Assembly: GCF_900142035.1 (NCBI RefSeq)
Contig: NZ_FQZI01000001.1
Coordinates: 186,001 to 250,000, forward strand
From: Flavobacterium terrae
Lineage (GTDB): Bacteria; Bacteroidota; Bacteroidia; Flavobacteriales; Flavobacteriaceae
Reading direction: 5' to 3'
Length of the DNA: 64,000 nucleotides
Shown: piece by piece, positions 19,275-28,320 of the stretch
How positions within the stretch are numbered: position 1 is the first letter of the stretch
Layout: every line of letters begins with the position of its first letter
Translations under genes and position numbers: made by a program
The notes under the pieces: generated by a model
The model's database searches: none
What the model was told of the DNA's origin: nothing
What the model saw: the letters and a program-made list of their open reading frames with translations, nothing else

Positions 19275-20084
19275 TTAACCTAAAATTTGATTTTTATAAA
19301 ACTCAGTATACGCTTCCGCAAACGTATCTTTCGAGGCGAAAGGTAAAAAAGGTTTTTTTGAAGCTTCTATAAATTTTGTTAAATTTGAAGAAATGTCTTC
19401 TGATGCAATCACCACACCATCTGAATGATTGATTGATGCCATCATTATATTTTCGAAAGTTGGATTATCCAATTCTTGAACAGCTTCTTGAGGCACCCCA
19501 TCAAATTGAACTTTTTTACCCATTTCTAAATCTAGAGTTCCATCAAAAGACTGACTAAAGACTGAAGTAACAATCTTAGTATCTGCAAATAAAGCCTCGT
19601 CTTTGTAGTAATGTTTCATGTAAATTGGCAACATTGCAGCTAACCAACCATGAACATGAATAATATCTGGAACCCAGTTTAATTTTTTAACCGTTTCAAC
19701 TACTCCTTTTGCAAAAAAGATTGCTCTTTCATCATTATCAGGATAAAGCACCCCTTCTTCATCAGTAAACGTTGCTTTTCTCTTGAAATACTCATCATTA
19801 TCGATAAAATACACCTGAATTCTTTCCTTTGGAATCGAAGCTACTTTAATAATCAACGGCATATCTACATCATTCACCACCAAATTCATTCCAGAAAGCC
19901 TAATCACTTCGTGTAATTGATGTCTTCTTTCATTTACATTACCATATCTTGGCATAAAAATTCTTATTTGCCCACCACGATCATTAATCATTTTTGGCAC
20001 ATCATAAGACATCAAAGAAACCTCATTTTCAGCAAGATAGGGCACTACTTCGGATGATACATACAAAATCCTTTTATCCTCCAT
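19275..20084 (-). CDS. GT5-only glycogen-synthase-like protein, probably not catalytic
   Basis: The 269-residue protein aligns with the N-terminal catalytic (GT5) domain of bacterial glycogen synthase: ILYVSSEVVPY, the PRYG block, IIHVHGWLAAMLPIYMKHYY and KIVTSVFSQSFDG. Two key elements are missing. The ADP-glucose motif KTGGL after SEV-P is replaced by AENEVSL (residues 18-24), and the whole C-terminal GT1 domain with its catalytic Glu is absent. Glycogen synthases run near 470-480 residues. No decayed remnant follows, because the DUF4270 gene starts 4 bases later. I infer a stable, repurposed single-domain protein, perhaps a regulator linked to glmS and amino-sugar supply. Confidence 0.8.
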   Translation of the reverse strand: MEDKRILYVSSEVVPYLAENEVSLMSYDVPKMINDRGGQIRIFMPRYGNVNERRHQLHEVIRLSGMNLVVNDVDMPLIIKVASIPKERIQVYFIDNDEYFKRKATFTDEEGVLYPDNDERAIFFAKGVVETVKKLNWVPDIIHVHGWLAAMLPIYMKHYYKDEALFADTKIVTSVFSQSFDGTLDLEMGKKVQFDGVPQEAVQELDNPTFENIMMASINHSDGVVIASEDISSNLTKFIEASKKPFLPFASKDTFAEAYTEFYKNQILG

Positions 20085-20161
20085 GTTATTTTTTTGTTTT
20101 GTTTATTGGACACAAATCCATGCAAAATTACAAAAAATTACGAAGATATTGACGAAAATAG

Positions 20162-20169
20162 TAAGTTTG
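20162..20169 (+). promoter_or_regulatory. Possible -7 element for panC
   Basis: TAAGTTTG matches TAnnTTTG, 22 bases before the panC ATG. No exact -33 TTTG. In the same gap, 20123-20130 reads TAATTTTG on the minus strand and could serve the divergent GT5-like operon. Confidence 0.4.
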
Positions 20170-20190
20170 CATGGAATTTAATGATTACAC

Positions 20191-21039
20191 ATGACCGTTT
20201 TTGTCAAACAAAATGAGCTAAAAGATTATTTAAAATCCTTCTGGGATGAAAAAAAATCTATTGGTTTCGTGCCAACAATGGGTGCCCTACACCAAGGACA
20301 TCTTTCACTAATGAGTGAGTCACTCAAAAAGAACTCCTTAACTGTAGTGAGCATTTTTGTTAATCCAACTCAGTTTAACAATCCTGAGGATTTGAAAAAA
20401 TACCCAAGAACTCTTGACTCTGACGTAGAAAAAATAAAAAATCTAGATTCAAATATAATTGTCTATGCACCAACCGTTGATGACATCTACGAAGGAAAAA
20501 CAGAATCGACATCTTTCAAGTATGACGGCCTAGAGTTTCAAATGGAAGGGAAACATCGTCCTGGACATTTTGATGGCGTAGGAACAATAGTGAAAAAGTT
20601 ATTTGAAATTGTACAACCCAACAACGCTTACTTTGGTGAGAAAGATTTTCAGCAGTTACAAATTGTAAAAAAACTAGTTGAAAAATATAAAATTCCAGTA
20701 AAAATAAATGGCTGTAAAATTCATCGCGAAGCAAATGGACTAGCAATGAGTTCACGCAATGAAAGACTTTCAAACGAAGAACGTTCTAAAGCATCATTTA
20801 TTTTTAAAACCATTTCTGAAGCAGCAAAACTTTTTTCTAAAAAAAGCGCTCAAGAAGTTAGTAATTGGGTAAACGACCAATTCAAAAAACAAAATACATT
20901 TGAGCTTGAATATTTTGAAATTGCAGACGAAGCAACTTTAATTGAATGCAAGAGAAAAAATAAAAACAAAAAATACCGAGCGTTTATAGCAGTTTTTGTA
21001 AACAATATTAGATTGATTGATAACATTTCCCTAAAATAA
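20191..21039 (+). CDS. panC: Pantoate--beta-alanine ligase
   Basis: The 282-residue ATP-dependent ligase joins pantoate and beta-alanine to make pantothenate. The HIGH-type nucleotide motif is PTMGALHQGH (residues 28-37), followed by VSIFVNPTQFN, FGEKDFQQL and the KMSKS-like block GLAMSSRNERL. Length is normal. panD follows 14 bases later in the same direction, so one unit makes both beta-alanine and its product. Confidence 0.96.
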   Translation: MTVFVKQNELKDYLKSFWDEKKSIGFVPTMGALHQGHLSLMSESLKKNSLTVVSIFVNPTQFNNPEDLKKYPRTLDSDVEKIKNLDSNIIVYAPTVDDIYEGKTESTSFKYDGLEFQMEGKHRPGHFDGVGTIVKKLFEIVQPNNAYFGEKDFQQLQIVKKLVEKYKIPVKINGCKIHREANGLAMSSRNERLSNEERSKASFIFKTISEAAKLFSKKSAQEVSNWVNDQFKKQNTFELEYFEIADEATLIECKRKNKNKKYRAFIAVFVNNIRLIDNISLK

Positions 21040-21053
21040 TATAACTTTGCAAC

Positions 21054-21404
21054 ATGCGAATTCAGGTAGTAAAATCTAAAATACACAGAGTTAGAGTAAC
21101 TGGCGCCGATTTGAATTACATCGGTAGTATAACTATTGACGAGGCTCTGATGGAAGCTTCAAATATTTTTGAAGGCGAGAAAGTATCAATTGTAAATATT
21201 AATAACGGTGAGCGTTTAGAAACCTATGCTATAACAGGACCAAGAAATAGTGGAGAAATAACACTTAATGGACCTGCAGCTCGAAAAGTTCATAAAGACG
21301 ACATCATTATTATTATTGCTTACGGAAGTATTGATATGGAAGAGGCTAAAAACTTCAAACCCTCTATTATTTTCCCTAACGAAAAAGACAATTCGTTAAG
21401 ATAA
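21054..21404 (+). CDS. panD: Aspartate 1-decarboxylase
   Basis: The 116-residue pyruvoyl enzyme makes beta-alanine from aspartate. The self-cleavage site Gly24-Ser25 is seen in [11 protein letters not shown]; Ser25 would become the pyruvoyl group. K9, the active-site lysine of the family, is present in [12 protein letters not shown], and the NGPAARK block is also conserved. It is cotranscribed with panC, and the next gene starts two bases after its stop. Confidence 0.96.
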   Translation: MRIQVVKSKIHRVRVTGADLNYIGSITIDEALMEASNIFEGEKVSIVNINNGERLETYAITGPRNSGEITLNGPAARKVHKDDIIIIIAYGSIDMEEAKNFKPSIIFPNEKDNSLR

Positions 21405-21406
21405 TC

Positions 21407-22369
21407 GTGAAGAATAAAATAAGTTCTTACGCCAGTGTCATAATTCCAATTCTTTTAGGAGCTGGCTTAACTTATTACACATACAATTCTTTTTCTGATC
21501 AGCAAATTGCTCAGATGAAGAGTTATTTTATAACTGCTAATTACAACTACGTCCTTGTATCACTAGGAATAGCCATTTTAGGATGTGTGTTCAGAGCATA
21601 CAGATGGAAATACACATTAACAGAAATAGGCACAGTTCCTGATTTCAAACTAAATTTTGTAGCAGTATGTATTGGCTATTTTGTTAATTTAACCATTCCA
21701 AGATCCGGTGAAGTTTCAAGAGCCCTAATTCTTAAAAGATATAGAGACAAACCTTTTGACAAAGTTTTTGGAACAATTATAGCAGAAAGAATAGTTGATT
21801 TAATATTCTTGTTACTTTTTGTTTTTACAGCATTAACTTTAGAATTCAAAACCCTTAAAAGCTTTTTATTACTTTACATTCCTGTAGAAAAATTAGGCTG
21901 GTTATTGTTTTTTGGATTCATAGGATTCATAACTTTTATTTTGATTTACAAATATTCAAAATGGAAGTTTGTTTTACTTTTAAAGTCAAAAGTAGAAGGT
22001 TTAAAAGAAGGTATTTTTAGTGTGCTGAATATGCCTAACAAATGGAGATTTTTATTCTTTACACTACTGATTTGGTTGTCTTATGTATTAATGTTTTACA
22101 TAACAGTTTTTGCACTTGAAGCCACAAGCCATATTAGCATTGGAACCATAATTGTTGCTTTTGTAATAGGCGGTTTAACTATGTCATTTACAAATGGGGG
22201 CTTTGGTTTTTTCCCTGTATTAATAGCTAAAATCTTATTCCTCTACAACATACCTTTAGAGGCAGGAAATGCTTTTGGATGGATTATATGGACGTCTCAA
22301 TTGCTTATTACAATCCTTCTGGGCGTTTTTGCCTTTTTAGTTTTACCAATCGTAGGGAAAAAGAAATAA
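21407..22369 (+). CDS. Flippase-like integral membrane protein (LPG synthase TM family)
   Basis: A 320-residue polytopic protein of the UPF0104 / lysylphosphatidylglycerol-synthase transmembrane family, with about eight helices. Family signatures include NLTIPRSGEVSRALILKRY near residue 95, FGTIIAERIVDLIF near 120, and a late GGLTMSFTNGGFGFFPVLIAKILFLY. The start is GTG at 21407, two bases after the panD stop (TAATCGTG); no ATG occurs in frame for another 100 bases. Related proteins move or modify lipids; the substrate is unknown. The lysyl-transferase domain of MprF is absent. Confidence 0.82.
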   Translation: MKNKISSYASVIIPILLGAGLTYYTYNSFSDQQIAQMKSYFITANYNYVLVSLGIAILGCVFRAYRWKYTLTEIGTVPDFKLNFVAVCIGYFVNLTIPRSGEVSRALILKRYRDKPFDKVFGTIIAERIVDLIFLLLFVFTALTLEFKTLKSFLLLYIPVEKLGWLLFFGFIGFITFILIYKYSKWKFVLLLKSKVEGLKEGIFSVLNMPNKWRFLFFTLLIWLSYVLMFYITVFALEATSHISIGTIIVAFVIGGLTMSFTNGGFGFFPVLIAKILFLYNIPLEAGNAFGWIIWTSQLLITILLGVFAFLVLPIVGKKK

Positions 22370-22418
22370 ATTAGTATCTTGGTCGTTAAATACAGTCAAA
22401 GACTAATTTATTTTTATT

Positions 22419-23687
22419 ATGAAAAATGCACTTTACCTACTAGTACTTTTCTTTTCATTTTCAGTATTTGCACAAACAACTGAAAGTTTTCGTTCAGCAA
22501 AAATGGGAGGAAATAGAGACATAAGAGTAAAACTTCCCGCTTCTTACGAAAAAAATACCGAGAAAAAATATCCTTTAATTTTAGTTTTAGACAGCGAATT
22601 TTTATTTGATCCTTTTGCAGGAAACTTATCATACGCAAATTACTGGGATGATGTTCCTGAAGTTATATTAGTTGGTGTAAACCAAAATAAAAACAACGAA
22701 CGTGAAGATGATTCTGACACGGATCCTAAAACTGGTTTACCTGGAGGAAAAGGAGCTGCTTTTTTTGAATTTATAGGAACTGAACTACTTCCATATTTAG
22801 AGACTAAATATAGAGTTGCCCCTTTCAAAGTGATTGCTGGTCTAGATTTAACTGCTGGATTTTTAAACACCTATTTATACAAAGATACTCCTATATTTCA
22901 AGGATATATTTCTTTTAGCCCTGAACTATATACAAATATGGAAACCAGAATTCCGCAACGTTTAGCAGCTGCAAAAGAACCAATTTTTTACTACCATGCA
23001 ACAGCCGAAGGCGATTTAAAAAAAATGAGAACTCGTATCAATGCGTTGAACGAAAACATGAAGGCGGTAAAAAACGAGTTAGTAAACTACAAATTTGAAG
23101 AATTCAAAGGCGGATCTCACTATTCTATTCCAACTAACGGAATCCCGAGTGCTTTATATCAATTTTTTGAAGTATACAGACCAATTTCATCTATCGAATA
23201 CCAAGAAAAAATTGCTCCTCTAAAAGAAGGTTTTGTTGTGTATTTAAACAAGAAATATGAAATGATAGAAAAAGCATTGGGTATAAAAATGAATGTTCGT
23301 ATAAACGATTTCAAAGCCATCGAGACTGCTATCATTAAAAATGAGGCTTGGAATGAATATGAAGAATTAGCACAAATTTCTGGACAACAGTATGAAAAAA
23401 CCATGTTATACGATTATCACATGGGGAATTATTGGGAAAAAAGAAAAGAAATAAAAAGAGCAATTAAATGCTATCAAGATGGATTTACTAAACAAGAAAT
23501 TGCTGGCCTAACAAAAGACATGATGATGAATAAAGCCGAGGATTTGAAAGCTTTATTACCTAAAAAAGAAAAACTTAAAGGAGGAAAAGCCAAAGATGTA
23601 GTTACTGAAGAAGCTCCAGCAGAAGAAACACCAGCGACTGACACTCCAGTGGAAGAAACCCCAACAGAAGAGAAAAAACCAGAATAA
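22419..23687 (+). CDS. Esterase-fold secreted protein lacking the nucleophile
   Basis: The 422-residue protein has a signal peptide (ending SVFAQ) and an alpha/beta-hydrolase domain of the Fes/esterase-D type, residues 25-255: IRVKLPASY, YPLILVLDSEFLFD, VILVGVNQN and FKGGSHYSIP with the likely catalytic His. At the nucleophile elbow, where G-x-S-x-G-G is expected, it reads GLDLTAG (141-147), so Asp replaces Ser. A helical C-terminal part (about 260-385) ends in a Pro/Glu/Thr-rich tail of about 28 residues. I infer a pseudo-hydrolase, perhaps a binding protein. It precedes radA by 18 bases. Confidence 0.78.
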   Translation: MKNALYLLVLFFSFSVFAQTTESFRSAKMGGNRDIRVKLPASYEKNTEKKYPLILVLDSEFLFDPFAGNLSYANYWDDVPEVILVGVNQNKNNEREDDSDTDPKTGLPGGKGAAFFEFIGTELLPYLETKYRVAPFKVIAGLDLTAGFLNTYLYKDTPIFQGYISFSPELYTNMETRIPQRLAAAKEPIFYYHATAEGDLKKMRTRINALNENMKAVKNELVNYKFEEFKGGSHYSIPTNGIPSALYQFFEVYRPISSIEYQEKIAPLKEGFVVYLNKKYEMIEKALGIKMNVRINDFKAIETAIIKNEAWNEYEELAQISGQQYEKTMLYDYHMGNYWEKRKEIKRAIKCYQDGFTKQEIAGLTKDMMMNKAEDLKALLPKKEKLKGGKAKDVVTEEAPAEETPATDTPVEETPTEEKKPE

Positions 23688-23705
23688 TTTCGAGATAAAT
23701 TTTAA

Positions 23706-25067
23706 ATGGCTAAAATAAAAACCTCTTTCTTTTGTCAGAGTTGTGGTACTCAATTTGCAAAATGGCAAGGTCAATGTACAGCTTGTAAAGAATGGAATAC
23801 CATAGTTGAAGAAATTATTCAAAAAGAAGAAAAAACTGCCTGGAAATCTGAACCATCAGCTGTAAAAAAAGCAGCTAAACCTTTACGTATTCATGAAATT
23901 GATTCTACAGAAGAAATTAGAATAAATACCACCGACGATGAATTAAATCGAGTGTTGGGAGGAGGTTTAGTTCCCGGTTCTTTAACCCTTTTAGGCGGTG
24001 AGCCTGGAATTGGAAAAAGTACATTATTACTTCAGATTTCCTTAAAATTGCCTTACAAAACCTTATACGTTTCAGGAGAAGAAAGTCAGAAGCAAATAAA
24101 AATGCGTGCTGAACGTATCACTCCAGATGGTGATAACTGTTATATTCTAACCGAAACCAAAACACAAAATATTTTCAGACAAATTGAAGAAATTGAACCC
24201 GAAATTGTAATTATCGATTCTATTCAAACCTTACAAACTGATTATATAGAGTCATCAGCAGGAAGCATTTCTCAAATTAGAGAATGTACTGCTGAATTAA
24301 TCAAATTTGCTAAAGAAACTAACACACCAGTAATCTTAATTGGACATATCACAAAAGATGGAAACATTGCTGGTCCAAAGATTTTGGAGCACATGGTCGA
24401 TACCGTTTTACAATTTGAAGGTGATAGAAATCATGTGTACCGAATTTTACGTTCCCTAAAAAATCGTTTTGGTTCAACTGCCGAATTAGGGATTTACGAA
24501 ATGCAAGGCTCAGGATTGAGAGAAGTATCTAATCCTTCGGAAATTTTGATTTCCCATAAAGAAGAAGAATTATCAGGAACAGCAATTGCTACAACTCTTG
24601 AAGGTATGCGCCCCTTAATGATAGAAATTCAAGCATTAGTTTCAACTGCAGTATATGGAACTCCGCAACGTAGCACAACTGGTTACAATGCTAAGCGATT
24701 AAACATGATTTTGGCAGTATTAGAAAAACGTGCTGGTTTTCGTTTAGGAGCTAAAGACGTATTTTTAAATGTGACTGGAGGTATTTCAGTAGATGATCCT
24801 GCAATTGATTTGGCTGTTGTTGCGGCTATTCTATCTTCTAACGAAGATATTCCAGTGGGTAAAGATTTTTGTTTTGCTGGTGAAGTTGGTCTTTCTGGAG
24901 AAATTCGGCCTGTTAATAGAATCGAACAACGCATTCAAGAAGCCGAAAAATTAGGTTTTTCAACAGTTTTCATCTCAAAATACAATAAAATTTCTACTAA
25001 ATTTCCTGGAATAAAGGTGGTTTTAGTAAGCAAAATTGAAGAAGTGGTTAGTGAATTGTTTGGTTAA
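23706..25067 (+). CDS. radA: DNA repair protein RadA
   Basis: The 453-residue RecA-related ATPase acts in branch migration of recombination intermediates. The N-terminal zinc finger has C10, C13, C24 and C27. Walker A is GGEPGIGKST (97-106). The RadA-specific KNRFG motif occurs in LRSLKNRFGSTAELGIYEM. The C-terminal Lon-like domain holds DVFLNVTGGISVDDPAIDLAV and FAGEVGLSGEIRPV. Normal length. A small HExxH protein gene starts 3 bases after its stop. Confidence 0.96.
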   Translation: MAKIKTSFFCQSCGTQFAKWQGQCTACKEWNTIVEEIIQKEEKTAWKSEPSAVKKAAKPLRIHEIDSTEEIRINTTDDELNRVLGGGLVPGSLTLLGGEPGIGKSTLLLQISLKLPYKTLYVSGEESQKQIKMRAERITPDGDNCYILTETKTQNIFRQIEEIEPEIVIIDSIQTLQTDYIESSAGSISQIRECTAELIKFAKETNTPVILIGHITKDGNIAGPKILEHMVDTVLQFEGDRNHVYRILRSLKNRFGSTAELGIYEMQGSGLREVSNPSEILISHKEEELSGTAIATTLEGMRPLMIEIQALVSTAVYGTPQRSTTGYNAKRLNMILAVLEKRAGFRLGAKDVFLNVTGGISVDDPAIDLAVVAAILSSNEDIPVGKDFCFAGEVGLSGEIRPVNRIEQRIQEAEKLGFSTVFISKYNKISTKFPGIKVVLVSKIEEVVSELFG

Positions 25068-25070
25068 TCT

Positions 25071-25583
25071 ATGAAACCTTACTCTGAAATATTACAACTT
25101 GTACAATCCTACCACGAACTAGGAGAAACCATTGCTGCAGCAAATTTAGTTATAGAAGAATACGGAATCAAACATCCAAATTTTAAAAACTTTGAGCTTC
25201 GCGAAAAAGCAAAACCAGAATACATTTTAATGACCACCGAAGGTGCTTTTGGACAACCCAACATTATTCGTATTCCTGAAAATACTTTTGAGTTTGAGTT
25301 TGTGTTGATGCTTAATTTAATTGCTCACGAAATGATTCATATTGGTCAAAAAGCCGTGGGTAATTTCGTCGTAGACAGAAACGAAAGGGAATGGCAAGCC
25401 TATTATGAGATGTTATTTCATAAAACTTACCCTCAAGTTCCTGATGTTCCAAGCTACCAACAAAAATTTTTTGCCAACAAAGCGTTAGACTATTACAATA
25501 AAATGGGTAAAGATTCTGTTTTACAAGAAAAATATGCTCATCAGAAAAAAGAAGTAGAAGATTTTGTAGCTTCGCTTCCATAA
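25071..25583 (+). CDS. Small HExxH putative metallopeptidase
   Basis: A 170-residue cytoplasmic protein with no signal peptide. HEMIH at residues 86-90, set in the hydrophobic helix LMLNLIAHEMIHIGQ, is a zinc-binding HExxH motif; REWQAYYE (106-113) could give a third ligand (E107). The pattern resembles a minimal gluzincin domain. I do not recognise a named family. It starts 3 bases after radA and ends 22 bases before the transglycosylase gene, all one direction. Confidence 0.65.
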   Translation: MKPYSEILQLVQSYHELGETIAAANLVIEEYGIKHPNFKNFELREKAKPEYILMTTEGAFGQPNIIRIPENTFEFEFVLMLNLIAHEMIHIGQKAVGNFVVDRNEREWQAYYEMLFHKTYPQVPDVPSYQQKFFANKALDYYNKMGKDSVLQEKYAHQKKEVEDFVASLP

Positions 25584-25605
25584 ATCATCCCAAATTTTAT
25601 TACCA

Positions 25606-27570
25606 ATGAGAACCAAAAAACAATGGTTTTTTCTGATTCTTAAAATAGTTATTATACTAATTATAGTGCTTATCGGAAGTGTTTATTTCTTCCGAGATAC
25701 TCTTTTGCAACAAGCTTTAGATAAGGCAAAAAATAAATTCAACACAGAATATAACTCGGATTTTAATGTTGGTAGCGCTAAATTTTTAGGCACTACTGGA
25801 GTTGAATTGAACAATATAACGCTAATTCCACATGAAGCAGACACTCTTTTATCTGTTCAAAAAATAAAGACCGAAGTAAGTTTACTTCAATTACTTACTG
25901 GAGATGTTCAATTGAATAATTTAGAAATGCAAAATGGTTTTATTCAATTGGTTAAAAATGAAAACGGAAAAAACTTTGATGCTTTTTTAAAGAAAGAAAA
26001 AAACGAAGAAAAAACCAATGACAAAAGAGATTATGCAAAGCTTGTCAATAGAATTTTAAACAAGTTACTGAACCTAGTCCCTGCTCAAATGAATTTGACA
26101 AACTTATCCCTTCGTATTAACGATATGGATAAAAAAGTGCAATTTCATATGGATGATTTAAAATTAGTAAACAATGAACTTGACACACAAATCAAGGTTA
26201 CTACGAATACTTTTTCTCAAAACTGGAACATAAAAGGATATGCCAATCCAAGAGATAAAAAAGCGGATTTATTATTTGCTTCAGGCGATACTTCAAAAAT
26301 CCAAGTTCCTTATATAGATGAAAGATTTGGTTTGAAATCCAGCTTTGATAAAATTCGCCTTAAATTAGACAACCTCGATATGTCTTTTGGCAAACTACAC
26401 ATTGATGGTGTAGCATCTATTGAGAACTTCACAATCAATCATCCAAAAATTGCCAAGAAAGATGTAGTTATCAAAAACGCTCAGTTTGATTACAGATTCT
26501 TACTAGGAAGTGATTTTATAGCTATTGATAGTACTTCGGAAGCTCAACTTAATAAAATAAAAGTAAAACCCTATTTAGAGTATAATACTGAGGAAGATAC
26601 TGTTTACTCGCTAAAACTGAATATCGACACCATGAAAGCGCAAGATTTTATTACTTCGCTTCCAGATGGTCTATTCTCTCATTTTGTAGGTATGGAAGCC
26701 GAAGGTGAATTTGATTACAAGCTCAATTTTCAATTCAATAAAAACAAGCCAAATAAACTTATTTTTGATAGTAAATTCAACAAACACAACTTACGAATTG
26801 TAAAATATGGAGATGCAAATCTTGAGAAACTAAATACAGAATTCACTTATCGAGCAATCGAAAACGGAGTGCTTCAAAGGCCTATTTTTGTGGGCGCTTC
26901 TAATCCAAATTTCACACCGTTAGAGTTAATTTCACCTTATCTGAAACACGCCGTTCTTACAAACGAAGACCCTTCGTTTATGCGCCATCGTGGTTTTATT
27001 TCGGAAGCATTTAAACAATCTATAGCGAAAAACATTCGTACCAAAAAGTTCTCCCGTGGTGCTAGTACCATCAGTATGCAATTGGTGAAAAACGTATTCT
27101 TAACTCGCGAAAAAACTTTATCAAGAAAGCTGGAAGAAATCTTATTAGTTTATATTCTTGAAAATAACCGAATTGCTTCTAAAGAACGTATGCTTGAAGT
27201 ATACTTTAATGTAATTGAATGGGGGCCTAATGTTTACGGAATTGGGGAAGCTGCCGAATTTTACTTCCAGAAAAAACCTATCGATTTGACTTTGAACGAA
27301 TGTTTGTACTTAGCTTCAATTGTGCCAAAACCTAAGAAGTTTATGTATCAATTTAACGAAGAAGGGAATCAAAAATCATATGCTGAAAAAAACCAGAAGT
27401 TTATTAAAAACCTAATGCTTCGCAGGGGATTAATTACTAGTGACGATACTATTGGACAATCAATACCAATTTATGTTTCAGGAAGAGCTCGTTCATACTT
27501 ACGTATTAAAGTTGTACAAGACACAATTGCAATAGACTCCACAGCTTCGGTAAGTGATTTTGATTTTTAA
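25606..27570 (+). CDS. AsmA-like protein fused to GT51 peptidoglycan glycosyltransferase
   Basis: 654 residues. One N-terminal membrane anchor (about 7-28) is followed by an AsmA/DUF748-like beta region (30-430) with the typical FNVGSAKFLG...GVELNNITLIP opening. The C-terminal domain (440-625) is a family-51 transglycosylase. Motif 1 is NEDPSFMRHRGF with catalytic E454, motif 2 is RGASTISMQLVKN, and KLEEILLVYILE and EVYFNVIEWGPNVYGIGEAAEFYF follow. The penicillin-binding transpeptidase domain is missing. The protein should polymerise lipid II, or act at the interface between envelope lipid traffic and wall synthesis. Domain order is clear; the combined role is inferred. Confidence 0.85.
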   Translation: MRTKKQWFFLILKIVIILIIVLIGSVYFFRDTLLQQALDKAKNKFNTEYNSDFNVGSAKFLGTTGVELNNITLIPHEADTLLSVQKIKTEVSLLQLLTGDVQLNNLEMQNGFIQLVKNENGKNFDAFLKKEKNEEKTNDKRDYAKLVNRILNKLLNLVPAQMNLTNLSLRINDMDKKVQFHMDDLKLVNNELDTQIKVTTNTFSQNWNIKGYANPRDKKADLLFASGDTSKIQVPYIDERFGLKSSFDKIRLKLDNLDMSFGKLHIDGVASIENFTINHPKIAKKDVVIKNAQFDYRFLLGSDFIAIDSTSEAQLNKIKVKPYLEYNTEEDTVYSLKLNIDTMKAQDFITSLPDGLFSHFVGMEAEGEFDYKLNFQFNKNKPNKLIFDSKFNKHNLRIVKYGDANLEKLNTEFTYRAIENGVLQRPIFVGASNPNFTPLELISPYLKHAVLTNEDPSFMRHRGFISEAFKQSIAKNIRTKKFSRGASTISMQLVKNVFLTREKTLSRKLEEILLVYILENNRIASKERMLEVYFNVIEWGPNVYGIGEAAEFYFQKKPIDLTLNECLYLASIVPKPKKFMYQFNEEGNQKSYAEKNQKFIKNLMLRRGLITSDDTIGQSIPIYVSGRARSYLRIKVVQDTIAIDSTASVSDFDF

Positions 27571-28320
27571 TTATTTAAAATTCTTTAAAAACTGTTCTTT
27601 GTAAGTGGGAGAAACTTCAATTTCTGCGGCATCATTTAGTACTACATATCCACCTTTGTTGTAAGACTTAACATAATTGATGTTGATGATATGAGATTTG
27701 TGTACACGTAAAAAAGGGAAAGGTAAAATTTCCGTGAAATGTTTTAGGAAACGGCAGACCATTTTTTTACTACCATCGGCCAAATGTAAATCAGTGAAAT
27801 TTCCATTACCGCGAAGCCTTACAATGTCTTCCATTTTTACCACTTCAAAACCTTCAAGTGTAGGCAAAATTACTTGCTTTTTTTCAGGTTGAGTCTCTCG
27901 AAAATTTTCAACTATAATCTTATTTCTATTAAATAATTCGTGATTTAGAATATGTTGTTGCACTTTATTTACTGCTACGATCAATTCTTCAATACTAATT
28001 GGCTTAAGCAAATAATAAGCCGCACTTTGGTTTAACGCTTTTAATGAATATTCAGAAAAAGCAGTGACAAAAATAGTTTCAAAATGTAAATCCTTACAAG
28101 CTTCCAACACATCAAAAGCATTGCCAAATGGCATTTCGACATCCAAAAAAACCAATTGAGGTGTTACTTCATGTAACAATGGAACCGCTTCTTTTATATT
28201 TTGAGCCTCCCCTATTACCTCAACCATTGGACAGTACTTGCTTAGATAATTTTTAAGCACTTCTCGTGCAGCAATTTCATCTTCAACAATAACTGCTTGT
28301 ATTTTTTGAAATGTCATCAT
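27571..28320 (-). CDS. LytTR-family response regulator
   Basis: The 249-residue protein has a receiver domain (1-125) with acidic pocket E13/D14, phospho-acceptor D60 (VFLDVEMP) and the conserved Lys in YYLLKP. A LytTR DNA-binding domain follows (about 150-249: LRGNGNFTDLHLADGSKKMV, FLRVHKSHIININYVKSY). Its ATG overlaps the stop of the kinase gene by 4 bases, a coupled pair. Confidence 0.92.
   Translation of the reverse strand: MMTFQKIQAVIVEDEIAAREVLKNYLSKYCPMVEVIGEAQNIKEAVPLLHEVTPQLVFLDVEMPFGNAFDVLEACKDLHFETIFVTAFSEYSLKALNQSAAYYLLKPISIEELIVAVNKVQQHILNHELFNRNKIIVENFRETQPEKKQVILPTLEGFEVVKMEDIVRLRGNGNFTDLHLADGSKKMVCRFLKHFTEILPFPFLRVHKSHIININYVKSYNKGGYVVLNDAAEIEVSPTYKEQFLKNFK

Noticed and set aside
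19275-20084. The GT5-like gene as a truncated or frameshifted glycogen synthase
   Set aside because: No remnant of the GT1 domain follows; the next intact gene starts 4 bases later, and the ADP-glucose motif is replaced rather than decayed.
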